This document shows positions 11,738 to 23,141 of a stretch of DNA of 64,000 nucleotides, in pieces. Within the stretch, counting starts at the first letter, position 1. Each line of letters begins with the position of its first letter. Under the pieces are notes generated by a model. That model was not told where the DNA came from. It ran no database searches and worked only from the letters and a program-made list of their open reading frames with translations. The DNA comes from Ascarosepion bandense (lineage: Eukaryota > Mollusca > Cephalopoda > Sepiida > Sepiidae): assembly GCA_037127315.1 (NCBI GenBank), contig JBBBDQ010001944.1, forward strand, positions 295,001 through 359,000, in the 5' to 3' direction. The position numbers and the translations under genes were made by a program.

Positions 11738-11742
<5 letters not shown>
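11461..11742 (+). mobile_element. foldback element, copy 1
   Basis: Positions 11461-11507 and 11532-11578 are inverted repeats of 47 bp with about two mismatches, separated by a 24-nt loop. The arms contain cagcttccgtctttattgta. The non-palindromic flank from 11579 to the (TA)n tract at 11741 is shared, in reverse orientation, with 19299-19410, so this is a dispersed element rather than a chance hairpin. No coding capacity. The outer half of one arm seen in the other copy is missing here. Foldback or MITE-like DNA transposon derivative is the best guess. Confidence 0.7.
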
Positions 11743-11784
<42 letters not shown>

Positions 11785-11787
11785 ACT

Positions 11788-11832
<45 letters not shown>

Positions 11833-11850
11833 ATATATATATATATATAT
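11743..11850. repeat. compound (TA)n microsatellite
   Basis: Two TA runs separated by an acactcacacatac spacer. Confidence 0.95.
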
Positions 11851-12199
11851 ATTTACATGTTTTGCTTTTCAATTTTGTACATCTCATACAACAGTAATAG
11901 CTTGGTGGTAAAAAGTTTTCTTGGTTTTCTATCAATTGAGTTTGATAAAACATTTCCGAGCTGGTTTGCACAATACGGCTTCAATATCGTTTTTTTTTAT
12001 TCTTCTTTTTACCTTTTTTCTTCTTCAAATTCGTAAGTTTTTGGCTAGACCACTCTAATAGCTTTTGAATGAACATAGCCCATCTACACAGTTTTTTTTA
12101 AATGAAGGTTATTGATATATATTAAGCATACGCTGTGTATATGTTCAGCAGAAAACTATATAATAATATTATAAGATTTATTGATATAACTAATTATTT
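11851..12199. other. unannotated AT-rich sequence
   Basis: No recognisable feature. Confidence 0.5.
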
Positions 12200-12455
12200 T
12201 TGCCACATGAGCAACATTACGAAGAATAATTTCAAAAACCTTTTAATCATGGAATCTTCATATTTTTTATAGTAGCAGATTGGACAGCCTCTGCTTCAGC
12301 TTTAATAATTGCCCATAAGATATCTTTCGTCTCAAGTTGACGTCCATCGTCATAACCATCTTGTTAAATGATGGACTATATATTTACGATAGAGTTGAGA
12401 TCCAGAGATGCAAGCGGCCACATCATTAACGCTTCGCCTTCTTCAAAGATCTGTT
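12200..12455 (-). pseudogene. Tc1/Tc3-type transposase C-terminus
   Basis: Minus-strand translation gives VKQIFEEGEALMMWPLASL, then DLNSIVNI in place of the usual SPDLNPIENLW. Further on come a YDDGRQLETKDILWAII segment and ATIKNM near the end. This is the order at the C-terminus of Tc1/Tc3-like DDE transposases: the WPxxSPDLNPIE block, the GRQ-containing helix, and the PxTIKxM tail. In-frame stops interrupt it after NSIVNI, after the following SII, and after IP. The N-terminal HTH and first catalytic Asp are missing. A SINE-B unit abuts the 5' side. Confidence 0.7.
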
Positions 12456-12640
12456 TCACTGTGCGGTTAGATATTCCATTGCTTCTAGCCAGGATTGAAA
12501 CCCAACCAAACTGACGTTGATTCTACTTCTGAGCTATGGATGCCCGGTAGAGGAAAGAGGTCTTTAGCATGTTCTATACAATGTAAACACACGCCAGTAG
12601 CCGAGAGTGGTTAAATTCACTTCTAAATGAACGTTATATA
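12456..12640 (-). mobile_element. SINE-B unit (tRNA-like), diverged
   Basis: Minus-strand copy of the second tRNA-related family. It has the box A-like tagctcagaagtagaatc and box B-like gggtttcaatcctgg, then the upstream segment related to ctctggctattgggcgtgt. Divergence is high, and part of the tail next to the transposase remnant is deleted. Confidence 0.65.
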
Positions 12641-12706
12641 TATTAATAATTATTAGTAGTAAGTGTAGTAGTATGTGTATAGTATGCATTTGTGTGTATG
12701 TGAATA

Positions 12707-12760
12707 TATATATATATATATACATTATTTATTTATATTAGTAATTTTACTATATTCATA

Positions 12761-12800
<40 letters not shown>
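12707..12800. repeat. (TA)n microsatellites
   Basis: TA runs at 12707-12722 and 12762-12800. Confidence 0.95.
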
Positions 12801-12802
<2 letters not shown>

Positions 12803-13170
12803 TAACTATTTGTAGTAGTAATAATAATAATATGTGTATCTAGGGCATATATATGCGTAGGAGTGGGCTATATCCGTTTATTCTCTTCGGTTTGCAAATT
12901 TATTTGTGTATTGATGTTAGTGACGTGGCGTATGAGACCGAAGGGTCTCGTGCGTGGTCTCGTCGTGATCTTAGCTCTCATCTTTGACCGGAAAACAGCT
13001 GCCGTCCTGTTTCTATTGCCACTTTCCGGTTATGGAAATAATATCTAAAAAAAATAGGTGTGTGTAGGTCATATTGAATGTCACAAAGCGGCATTAATGC
13101 TCATTCAATGATTGTGTTTACCAACGTTTATATAATCTTTCGCCTCACTTTGTCACAACTCTTGACTCGC
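12801..13170. other. unannotated, partly GC-richer
   Basis: Around 12920-13025 base composition approaches balance, and gagaccgaagggtctc forms a near-perfect short palindrome. No protein family is recognisable in the 61-codon frame here. Confidence 0.4.
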
Positions 13171-13340
13171 GGATATTTAAGCGCTCTGCTGACTTTCATT
13201 CAAGTATATAATTCTCCGTATGGCTGTAAATGCCATCGCACGACGCTGCACACGTAGCATAGAACAAGTTATAAACCTGCCGGTTAAGAGGCTGGAAGCA
13301 ATGTAACAAAGCTACAGAGTAATCATAAAAGTGGTAAGTC
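13171..13340 (+). promoter_or_regulatory. candidate promoter/first exon with splice donor
   Basis: A TATA-like ggatatttaag at 13171 is followed about 50 bp later by an ATG (13220) opening a 28-codon frame that ends at 13306. A near-consensus donor GTG|GTAAGTC lies at 13331-13340. The layout is what a first exon carrying a short upstream ORF would look like. Nothing downstream confirms a second exon, so this remains a weak prediction. Confidence 0.2.
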
Positions 13341-14194
13341 TTATTGATGAAGAAGATCAAACGGATAATATTTTATTAACCAAGCACGACAGACAATTTT
13401 CCTGGCGTTGAAAGAATATATCAAACATACTTTATCTCTGTTGAAAGGGAGAAAAAAATTTTGGTTTGATGTCATAGAAGGTTAATGCGGAATGAGTTAT
13501 CTATTCGGTGTCCTACATTCTTTTACATCTCGCCCACTGATATGCCATCTTAGTAGATCTGACTCGAGTGCGCATGTGCATGTCTGGATGACGCCATCTG
13601 TCTTAATTTTTTAACATTTATATATCAAGCTCGTTTGTTTGTACTTCCGATATCTAAAAACACATCGTTGTACACAGAATAAAAAATGTATCTCTAGATC
13701 TGCGAGGCCATAAGAGTTCATGCATTAAATCATAAAATATAACTCTATACAAGGAATTATTTATTTTATTTTTTTTGTTTAAGGGAGGGGATATGTCATA
13801 TTTGGTTTCAAAGGCGCGAAAAAATTTGAAAAAAATTTACAGTACTTTTCCAAGTAAATTGTTTATCATTGTTATCAATAGATTTCTTTTTCTTTCGTTT
13901 ATTTAAATCTTCCTTACTTTTTTTATGGGGTTTCTTGTTTTATTTTATTTTATTTTATTTATTTATTTATTTGCTTTTATATTGAAAATATATCTCTGCA
14001 ACACCACAAAACAATGATCAACTTCGTAGTACATTATATTTTTTATTAAAAGTTGGACTGTATTTGGTAAATCATGATAGTTCATATCTTCTTTTCTTTA
14101 ATATCTGCGAATTGATTTGACTTTTTAGGAAATGTTTCAATAGATTCTGTTGAATTCTTCACAGTTTAGGAATTTAGATTTACTCTTTTCCTCG
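13341..14194. other. unannotated; includes (TTTTA/TTTA)n
   Basis: No gene seen. A TTTTA/TTTA microsatellite occupies about 13938-13972. Confidence 0.5.
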
Positions 14195-14495
14195 GTTGTG
14201 GTGCAGTGGATATCGACTCAGAACGACAAATCGGGAAGCTGAGTTCGAATTCCAATTGAATTCCTCGTATCCACTTAGGCAATAAATACATTTGGGAAAG
14301 GTATTAATCCGTCTCTTCCCTCCAGTTATAGGTTAAATAATAGGGCAGATTGGGTTCTAAAGCCTTGGTTGGCAACCAGTCTACCGTAGAAAGCAATGGC
14401 AACCTAATGCGGGATAATTTTCTGCCCAGTCAGTTATGTCTCTTTTGAGACATGATCGCCCAAAACGTGTATCACGTGTGGCACTTAACTGAACT
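14195..14495 (+). mobile_element. SINE-A copy, near full length
   Basis: Plus-strand copy with box A (tggtgcagtggatatcg), box B-like gagttcgaattcc, the body block gggaaaggtattaatccg, and the 3' CATGTCTC/GAGACATG stem region ending at cacttaactgaa. One of the least diverged copies here. Confidence 0.88.
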
Positions 14496-15251
14496 TTTTA
14501 CTAGAGTGGTTCACACTCAAGACAAGAGATTCAAGTTTACTTTCCTAGAACAGATGAACTTGTATCTTTTCAAAGAGTATTTACGTAAAAAACGAACCCC
14601 AAAGGCAAAGAGGGCTTTGTAAACATCTTGCCATTCCCATTTTACACAAAGATAAGATTTATGCCGGCCGCACATCCACGCCGCATCCACTGCAATATGA
14701 TTCCAACTTTTAATTCCTCTTTTTTAGGTAGTTAAATATATATGTCCCCAAATATATACGTTCGGATACTCCAAGACGGCCTTTAAAAAACACTCAAGCT
14801 GTTCATGACTCGGCCATGGGACATCTGCTCGACAATCATTATTTGGCATGATGGTTCTCTATCCTGCACAGCACTCGCTCGGCCCATCATCTACTTGTTC
14901 TGGAGGCTGTGTAGCTAAAATTACACCAGCCCAGTCTGTGAAAACAAAAAGAAAACTTTATTCGTTTCTTATGTTTGTTGAAAGGCTTGTGAGTCCCGTT
15001 TTTTTTTCATTTTATTGCTCTTGTAGAAATTTACATTTACGCCCCCTTATATTTTAATTAATTTTGATTAAAATTTTATTTTTAAACAAGTTCCATCTTC
15101 CCTTATACAGTTCATATTTATGTCTCCTGCTTATCATTTAAAAATTATACCAACGAGAACCTTTGATAATGTGTTGTCCGAAAGGGTCCTAAGGTCTTAT
15201 GTTCATTATGACATCAATATCTATTTAAATCCATTTTTTTTCCTGCAGGAT
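14496..15251. other. unannotated AT-rich sequence
   Basis: No recognisable gene. Confidence 0.5.
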
Positions 15252-15540
15252 GTGTGTTGTGGTGCAGCAGCTATCGCCGAGGAACCACTCGGGGAGCCGA
15301 GTTCGAATTCGAGTTGAATTCCTTGCATTCACTTACGCACAAATACCCGTGGGAAAGTTATTAATCAGTCTCCTTCCTTCCAGTTATGGGTTAAATAATA
15401 GGACACACTGGGTTGGAAACCAGTCTACCGCAGAAAGTAATACCAACTTAGTGCGGGATAATCTTCTGGCCAGTCAGTCATGCTCCTTTCGCGACGTGAT
15501 CGCCCAAAGCGTGTTTCACGTACGGCACTTAACTGACTAT
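15252..15540 (+). mobile_element. SINE-A copy, near full length
   Basis: Second plus-strand copy within 1.1 kb of the previous one. The box A region is altered, box B-like gagttcgaattc is kept, and a stretch of about 20 bp in the middle of the body is deleted. It ends at cacttaactgact. Confidence 0.88.
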
Positions 15541-15980
15541 TTTTTAGTGGGTACAAATCTCTTCATATATATATATATATATATATACATGGATATCAAT
15601 AAATAGACATATACATATATATGTCCACGCACATATATAAATATGTTTCTGGTGTTAATAAAACAGTGCTCAATGTCATATAACAGAGCAATTAATTATA
15701 TATTAATAAATATACATATTATACTACGTTTCATGCACTATGCAATCATCATGTGTATATTATTTCGCAACTTCTTAGAAAACATTAAGTACAAACTAGA
15801 AAATAAAATGATACCTTTTACAATTTATTCTTCATTTGTTTTATTTTGTAATTCCACTCTATAAAGATCTACCAACTGAAGGAATTCAGTTACATTGAAC
15901 ACTTTAAATCATGCATAATTTTTTTCAGGACGGTCTGACAAGTCTGTTTTGGCTTCATAATTTTAATTTATTTTAGAATT
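15541..15980. other. unannotated AT-rich sequence
   Basis: Short TA runs at about 15566-15587; no gene seen. Confidence 0.5.
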
Positions 15981-16002
15981 ACACACACACACACACACAC
16001 AC

Positions 16003-16054
<52 letters not shown>

Positions 16055-16119
16055 TACGCTAGCAGGATTTCACCATTCTCTGTCGTTTAATTTGACACTG
16101 ACCAATAACTGCTTAATAA

Positions 16120-16170
<51 letters not shown>
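15981..16170. repeat. (CA)n-(GATA)n ... (TATC)n inverted microsatellite pair
   Basis: A CA run passes into about 13 GATA units (to 16053). After a 65-bp spacer, about 13 TATC units follow (16119-16170). Because TATC is the reverse complement of GATA, the two tracts can pair over about 50 bp. Confidence 0.9.
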
Positions 16171-16216
16171 ACTCTCTTTCATCTTTCTCTCTCTCTGTCT
16201 AAATCTCTCTCTACTC

Positions 16217-16511
<295 letters not shown>

Positions 16512-16848
16512 GCTACAGCGAAACAGGCTTGTATGTGGATTACTAATATATTATGCTCTTATTACGATTGCGATCTCTAGAGAAGAAAATTTAACAAACA
16601 GTTTCCACCTGCGATATCTGCGTGACACTTGAGAAATTAATTGAGTTCTTTCGGTGACTGGCCTGTATATACGCTGCTTATATACAGCACGTTAAAAATT
16701 CCATTCTATTGCTTATTGGGAAGCGATTCCGACTGACACCAAATCGGTCTAGTTTCAATCCCGGCCAGAATCAAGTGGATGTGTCTAGCCACACTGATGA
16801 GCTCTGATACAACGAAACAGGCTTGTATGTGAATGACTAATATATTCA
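16512..16848 (+). mobile_element. SINE-B dimer, ~300-bp period
   Basis: The tail motif cgaaacaggcttgtatgtg occurs at about 16518 and again about 297 bp later. Between them lies a full unit: upstream arm, tRNA-like region with tagtttcaatcccgg as box B, and the gatgagctctgatacaacg tail. The same joint sequence (attacgattgcgatctctagag) occurs in the minus-strand dimer at 60345-60745. The family can therefore exist as head-to-tail units, not only as single insertions. Confidence 0.75.
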
Positions 16849-17279
16849 TATTTATATATATAATTATTATGTATGTATATTTATGTACATAGAAGATATC
16901 TGTTTATCTTATCAGAAATATTACCTTAGTCGGTCATAATCAGTCTTACTAACAGCTGCATTTTCCGCGTTCTGTTCTACCGGCTGGTGTGAGTGGAGGA
17001 AGCGCTCCAAGGTGCAGGCCTAAAGGAGATGCAATATAAAAACCAGAGTACAGCGTCCACGCTCAGCGAAGCCGCAAAGAACTAGGGAATGCATGCTATG
17101 GCGTTTTGGGAATGGCATAACTGCAGGTGTTGCCTGAAGGATATCAATACTGACAGCTCACCCATTTAGGGAAATCACGCTGGATTTTGCTTGTAATTAC
17201 TTTCAATGCCGTTTTATATTTATATATGACCACATAGTAAGAGAGATTTTAACTCCGCGTTTTCCTTCCAAAAATGAAT

Positions 17280-17322
<43 letters not shown>

Positions 17323-17654
17323 ATAATGAGAAGAAAGAATAATAAAAATTTACTGTTCATTAACGTGTATTTTTAATTTTACAGAGCTAAGTATTATTTT
17401 AATATAATTAACGCTGTATAAACCGGTGTTGGTCGTGGTTTTTTAGTGGTTATGTGGAAATGCTATGGTCAAGTGCTTATTCAAAATTTCCAGTATGAAG
17501 TTGTCGTGACTCTTAAGTTAAAAAATGTGAAGTAGGTATTGGTTTTGTCGTATTTGATTCGTACTTAGTCAATTGGAAGAACGGGGGCAGGCGTTACGGT
17601 AGCCTGTAATGTAATGTCATGACGTTGTATCCCCGAAGAAGTGGATGCATTGTC
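16849..17654. other. unannotated; GC-richer patch with TATA-like sequence
   Basis: About 16960-17130 is GC-richer and contains aatataaaaacc near 17031, followed by a CpG-bearing segment. A (TA)n tract lies at 17285-17319. No protein family recognised. Confidence 0.35.
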
Positions 17655-18240
17655 CCTGCAACGTCGGATGAGGTAGACACCTTGTAGAAAACCTAAAATT
17701 GTTATGGCATATGATAAGGTAGAAGTTACAAGAAAGACCCGATTTTTGTTGGAATATAACTAAGCGTTTTAGAGAAATAAACGATGGCAAAAATATCTTT
17801 TTCATTACTTTTTACCACACCCTGTATGTAAACTGAATGTTTTGTTTGCATATCATGGCCTGGGACTTTGATCAACCGACGACACGATTTTAGTGAAGTT
17901 TGAGGGAAGCATTTTGAAGAAATGCATAAAAGTTCGCAAAAGACCATCTGAAATTATGTTTGTCTTTGTTTTTTGTGAAACACTGTACATTGATTCGAAA
18001 AAGTCTTGTGTACATTAAAGTTTCGGATCTTGATCTACAAGTTACCCGATTTTGGTTCAATTTGCATAAGGCGCCTCAGAAAAGAAGTGTTCGTAAATTC
18101 TAAGCGTTCGGTGATTTCTGCCGTACCCTGTAAATCGATTCGAAAAAGTTTTGTGTACATCAGAGGATCATGTCGAAATCAACAAATGACCCAATTTTGG
18201 TTGAAATCGGACGAAGAGTTTCGAAGGAGTAGGTTTCATT
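17655..18240 (+). repeat. tandem repeat T2 (family D), about four ~145-bp units
   Basis: Successive units share a ccctgtayatygattcgaa block, a ttttgtgtacat block, and an acccrattttggttgaaat block. Comparable points fall near 17991 and 18136, with two more diverged units upstream. A dispersed minus-strand relative of about 1.3 units is at 35690-35885. Confidence 0.7.
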
Positions 18241-18277
18241 AAAACAGAGACTCACAAAAACACAGACAGACATATCC

Positions 18278-18281
<4 letters not shown>

Positions 18282-18352
<71 letters not shown>
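18282..18352. repeat. (TA)n-(GA)n microsatellite
   Basis: TA run followed by GA run with one AAAG interruption. Confidence 0.95.
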
Positions 18353-18728
18353 TTTAATATTTTGCGACACAGAATTTCTCATATTTCGGAATCATATTTA
18401 TGCTAGCACTCTATCATTAAGCGAACATTTCTGGGGTGACTAACAGAAAATTCTTTTTCAAAAGTGAGTTATTTTTTTACTTACAAGCTAAAAACAACTT
18501 CTGGCTAAGTTCTCAAATAACAGGGTCATATATTTATTCTGAATGAGTTGGTGCTAAAAGGTTATCAAGTTTATCCCTATTTCCTCTTTTTTATATACGA
18601 CTACTACCGTCTCTTTTATCATTCTTTGAATAAAACTATAGTAAAAAGATTTCATATATACTTATTTTTAATTCGTTATTTTATCGCTTTTTGTCATGTA
18701 TATTGTTTATATTTCTTTATTTTTTTCT
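18353..18728. other. unannotated AT-rich sequence
   Basis: No recognisable feature. Confidence 0.5.
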
Positions 18729-18963
18729 AGTGCAGTGGATATCGATTCAGAACGATAAATTGGGGTGCCGAATCCGAAATCCAGTTGAATTCCTTGCATT
18801 CATTTACGCACAAATACCCATGAGAAACGTAGTAATCCGTTTCTTCTCACCAGTTGTGGGTTAAATGATAGAACAGATTGGGTTCTATAGCCTTGGTTGC
18901 CAACCAGTCTACTGCAGAAAGCAATGGCAAGTTACTTCGGAATAATCTTTTGCCCAGTCACCC
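18729..18963 (+). mobile_element. SINE-A copy, 3' truncated
   Basis: Starts at the box A region (gtgcagtggatatcgattc) and stops after ttttgcccagtca, losing the terminal stem region. Confidence 0.85.
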
Positions 18964-19004
18964 TATATAGTACATTTATATATGTGTGTATGTTATATTT
19001 TATA

Positions 19005-19050
<46 letters not shown>

Positions 19051-19298
19051 CTACATATATTCTATATATCGGATATACAGATATTATATGCATATATATA
19101 ATTATAACAATAATAAAATGAAGAATAATTCTTGAGAACTTTTAATTATGGACAGTATGCTCATTGGAGTCAGCAATAGGGTTTACTGCATGTAGGTTCA
19201 AGTAATTCTCAGACTATGGAGATTACATTTAGACATCACCATACAGGTTTGATGCACATTAACTCTCTTGATATATATATTTATATATATATATATAT
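18964..19298. repeat. interspersed (TA)n microsatellites
   Basis: TA runs at about 19010-19048 and 19270-19298 with unassigned sequence between. Confidence 0.8.
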
Positions 19299-19640
19299 CA
19301 GCATGCGGTGGAGACATAGAAGAATCCAAAGGAGTATCCTGTATATACAGTGGTAGGATAACTCTCTAAGAAAGCTCTAAATATATATGTATATAAATAC
19401 ATATAGAGCAAATATAAGAGGAAATTAAGGCAGATATGTTATTTTATGGCAAATCGGAAGTGTAGTCCTATTTCAGGAGAACCATCTTCAGCGTCCATCT
19501 TTATTGTACAGAAGATCTTCGATTCGTGTAAAATCGTCTGTACTTTAAAGACGGAAGCTGATGATGGTTCGTCTGAAATAGGCCTGTACTTCCGATTTAC
19601 TATGAAATAACGTGCCTGCCTTAATTTTTTCTTATATATA
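19299..19640 (-). mobile_element. foldback element, copy 2, ~100-bp arms
   Basis: Positions 19411-19510 and 19539-19636 are inverted repeats of about 100 bp with scattered mismatches around a 28-nt loop. The left flank (catgcggtggagac... to 19410) matches the right flank of the 11461-11742 element in inverse orientation, so this copy lies on the opposite strand. Both outer edges meet (TA)n. There is no ORF. Confidence 0.75.
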
Positions 19641-19643
19641 TAT

Positions 19644-19674
<31 letters not shown>

Positions 19675-19685
19675 AAGAGAGAAAC
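19641..19685. repeat. (GA)n microsatellite
   Basis: GA repeats with AAAGA interruptions. Confidence 0.9.
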
Positions 19686-19878
19686 GTACATGTGTCATAA
19701 GTGTTACTGGTATTTAAAGAAGAATCGGCCAGTTGAGTTCACATTCCGGTCGAATCACTTGCGTTTACTTTCAAAATAGTACCTTAGAAAAATTAAAAAT
19801 TTCTCGTTATGCTTGATTAAGCCATAAGATTTAATCTTTTGTCCCAGCCAAGAACAACTCCCAAAAAACTAAATTTTG

Positions 19879-21750
19879 TTTAGGAATGAACAGCGTATGT
19901 TATCCCGTATAGAATTCCGCAAGTTCGGCTCCAAAGACAACTGCATGCTTTGTAAAAATGTGTTAAACAACACGAAGCCCTCAATCCCTCCTTTAATCAA
20001 TAAATTAGAGGTATTCACATCTTCAGTGACAAAAACCAAGTGCTTTGCTCGCACATTATCTAGCAACTCAGCATTTGATTCGTCTAGGCTATACACACCC
20101 GTCTTCTCACCTAGAACTTATGCTCAACTGAATGACGTTTACATTACACCCTCGCTGATCTCTAAAATAATTTCAAAGCTTGACACTCATAAGGCGAGCG
20201 GAGACGATGGAATTCGAATCATTGATCTGAAGAAATATATGCCCCTGGACGTTCCTCTTTCCTCTTCAAACTCTACAACTATTGCTGCTCAGCTTCTTGC
20301 TTTCCTGCCTGCTGAAATTAATCCTCTGTGGTTTCTGTATTTCATAACTCTGGAGAACCCTCAGAATCCTCTAATTATCACCCTATCAGACTCTTACCGA
20401 GTTTTGGCAAAGTATTCGAAGCTGTTATCAAACCTGAAGTGATTTGGCATCTCACAGCTTACAGCCTCTTCTCAGATAAACAGTATTGTTTTCGCTTCGC
20501 CAGGTCTACTGTTGATATGCTTACAATCATCTCAGAATACATATACCAGGATCTCGATAAGAATGGCTAAACTTGAGCTTTTGCCCTAGATATCTGGCAT
20601 ACTGACAATCTGCGCAATCTACAATGATATAACTGGAGGCTTGTTTGATCTAATCGATTCGTTCCTTACAAATCGTGTAATGAAGGTTTTATTGAATGGG
20701 CGTGGTTCCAGGTACTATCCTACGAAAGCGGGTGTCTCTGAAGGCTCTATATTAAGTCCTACTCTTTTTCTGAACTTCATCAATTATTTAAGCATCTACG
20801 CTGACGACACCCCCATTAACCTCCGCCTCAAAGTAAACTTCGCTGCTGATCTCGAAAATGACCTCCAATATGTGGTTTACTGGGTTAAGAAATGGCTCGT
20901 AAATTTTAATGCTTCCAAAATGAAGCTGCTATCCTTTAACTACCCTAGACAATCTTAACTACCCACCATTAGCATGCATCAAGCTAGTCTCCCTGAAAGC
21001 AACACACTGCGCCTCCTCGGTCTAACTTTCTCATCCGATCGCAGGTGAAATGACTACATTAAATCATAGCCAAATCTGTGGCGAGAAACGTTGGTTCACT
21101 GTGTATGATCAGGAGGTTTTTCTCGTCATAATCCATCTTGCATATATAGAAACCTATTATCTTCCTGTACATTGAATACTGATGTCATTTTTGATCAGGT
21201 GTCCCCAAATCCAAATGTTACTGAATTCTAATCACTTTCTCAGTGATGTAATGTGGCTTCCCTCTGTCTCTTCTACAAATACCTTCAAGGCTTATATCCC
21301 AATCAGATTAGCTCCCTGGTGTCCCGTCTGCATGAATTAAGTCAAGCTAATAGACTATCAACTAGGTCGCACCATTTTAAAGTTAAGCAAATCAAATCTA
21401 ACCGCAACTTATACTCTATCAGCTTCATTTCTCACAGTTCCAGCCTGAGGAACTCCCTTACATATACTTGCTTCCCTGACATCTGCAATCTCGAAGAGCT
21501 TAAATGCAATGTCAATAGCTGTCTCTTACCTCCCCCACTTGCATCCTTTCCCTGAAAATCTTTGTGTTTTGATTTTCTCCCATTCCATTCTATTTTCACG
21601 AAGTTCTCTTCCCAGTGTTCTTATCCTTCGCTTACCGCTTCTCCAATACCCGCGATGACCCGTTCTTATTTCTTATCACCCTCCTCTTATGTAATCCCCT
21701 GCGCACCAATGTCAGTAATGCCTTGCTTTGGGTGAAATAGTTATAAAAAG
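19879..21750 (+). mobile_element. CR1/L2-like LINE, 5'-truncated and decayed
   Basis: The copy begins in the linker before the RT domain (cgcaagttcggctccaaaga) and runs to a tgggtgaaatagttataaaa 3' end. Conserved pieces in order are SSIPPLINKLE-like linker, HKASGDDGI, FARSTVDML, motif A reduced to ALDI joined directly to WH, motif B SEGSILSPTLF, motif C YADD at 20797-20808, and a C-terminal ASLCLFYKYLQG block. Compared with 37190-39668, the seven codons after ALDI are gone, an in-frame 21-bp loss in motif A. Several frameshifts and stops make it non-functional. Confidence 0.88.
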
Positions 21751-23133
21751 TTACTCTTTCTCAAGATGTCATCACGGATAAGAAAAGCAATGTATAAAAA
21801 AAGATGAAAAAACGATATTACTTTACAAAGAGACTTAAACAAGAGTCTAATTTGGATATAATTTTGCCTTTTAATTGACGGAAAGTATTTTGGACGCTCC
21901 GAAAGTAATGCCTCATATTTATTTCCACATAAAATATAAGATACGATGTTAATATTAAAACACTGGATAGAGAAAATTTTGATCGACATTTAAAATATAC
22001 GCAATTCTCCACGTGAAAACGATCCCTTCAAATAAATTATATCAATTCCCAGATACTAAAACAGAAAAACTAAATGACAAATATATATGTATAAATATTT
22101 TGTTTTTATTAATTATGTTGTCAAACCAAAAGAATATTCCTTCCAATCAGCTGAGCGAAGAATGCCTGCTTCTCATGAAAATCCTTCTTCGATGTCCTAG
22201 TTTTTAACTGATGGTTAAAAGAGACAATTGGTATCAGTATGGAATACACATTTTTGGCTGTTTAACTACAAATTCTATGATGGTTGTTTGTTGATTTTAT
22301 CACACGCCGGTTTCTCTGACGTCATTTCCTACACATCCGGAATAAAATATTTTGACGATTGCAAAGAATTTTTATGACAAAATGCAAAACTTTGAACTGA
22401 CTGACATCAATTTGTATCGCATTTTTTCAGCACTGAATCTGTGTATTATAAAGATAAAAGTATTTCCAGTGCTTAAGTTTGTCACATGCTTCGAGCACTT
22501 AATTCTTGTTGTTTGTTTGATTTCGTTCAGTAGCATATCAACACCTTTATAGGTTATAAAATACCAAAATCAAAATAATTTAGACAATTTTATGGCTTCG
22601 AATAAATATATTTTGAACGAAATTGTGTACCTTTAACTACAAATAAATCTTATTTCTGGTTATGTGTAGTCATTTAAAAATATGTTACTGATATTTTACT
22701 ATCAACATATATTTTTGTACTTTCATCGTGTTTGCTTGTTTTTTGTGGAGGGACTGTCTATTTTCCTTACTTTGAGAACCTAACATGTGCTGCCACCTCC
22801 GTGTCACCGTAGATCTGGGAACAACAGCAATCAACAAGTTGTTTAAAGCTCCTCAATACCCCCAATCTCCTAATCAGAGCCTTGCTACCGGATGCAGCTT
22901 TTAGGCACACTCATAATTTTCAGCACTCGATGAGGATAAAATTCAACACATTAATATTGTATGATTGTCTGCACTTTTCATAATTTGTCTGTTTGGGAGG
23001 ATGGCTAAGAAACTTCTCTAGCAGACGCTTGCTCAGTCGCATTTATATTTATTCAACATTGAACTACAGCTATGCTAAGCAAAACTTAATTTACATTTTC
23101 TGGGAGAGAGTTCATAATCTGGTGTGATCATCA
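21751..23133. other. unannotated AT-rich sequence
   Basis: About 1.4 kb without a recognisable gene. A balanced-composition patch at about 22790-22920 has no protein match I can name. Confidence 0.5.
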
Positions 23134-23141
23134 GTTTAAAC

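Noticed and set aside
14195..14270. tRNA gene in the SINE-A heads
   Set aside because: Box A and B are present but the acceptor and anticodon stems do not pair, and ten copies carry the same non-tRNA body.
19876..20442. 188-codon frame as a host gene
   Set aside because: Its sequence is the LINE linker and start of the RT domain, collinear with the copy at 37-39 kb.
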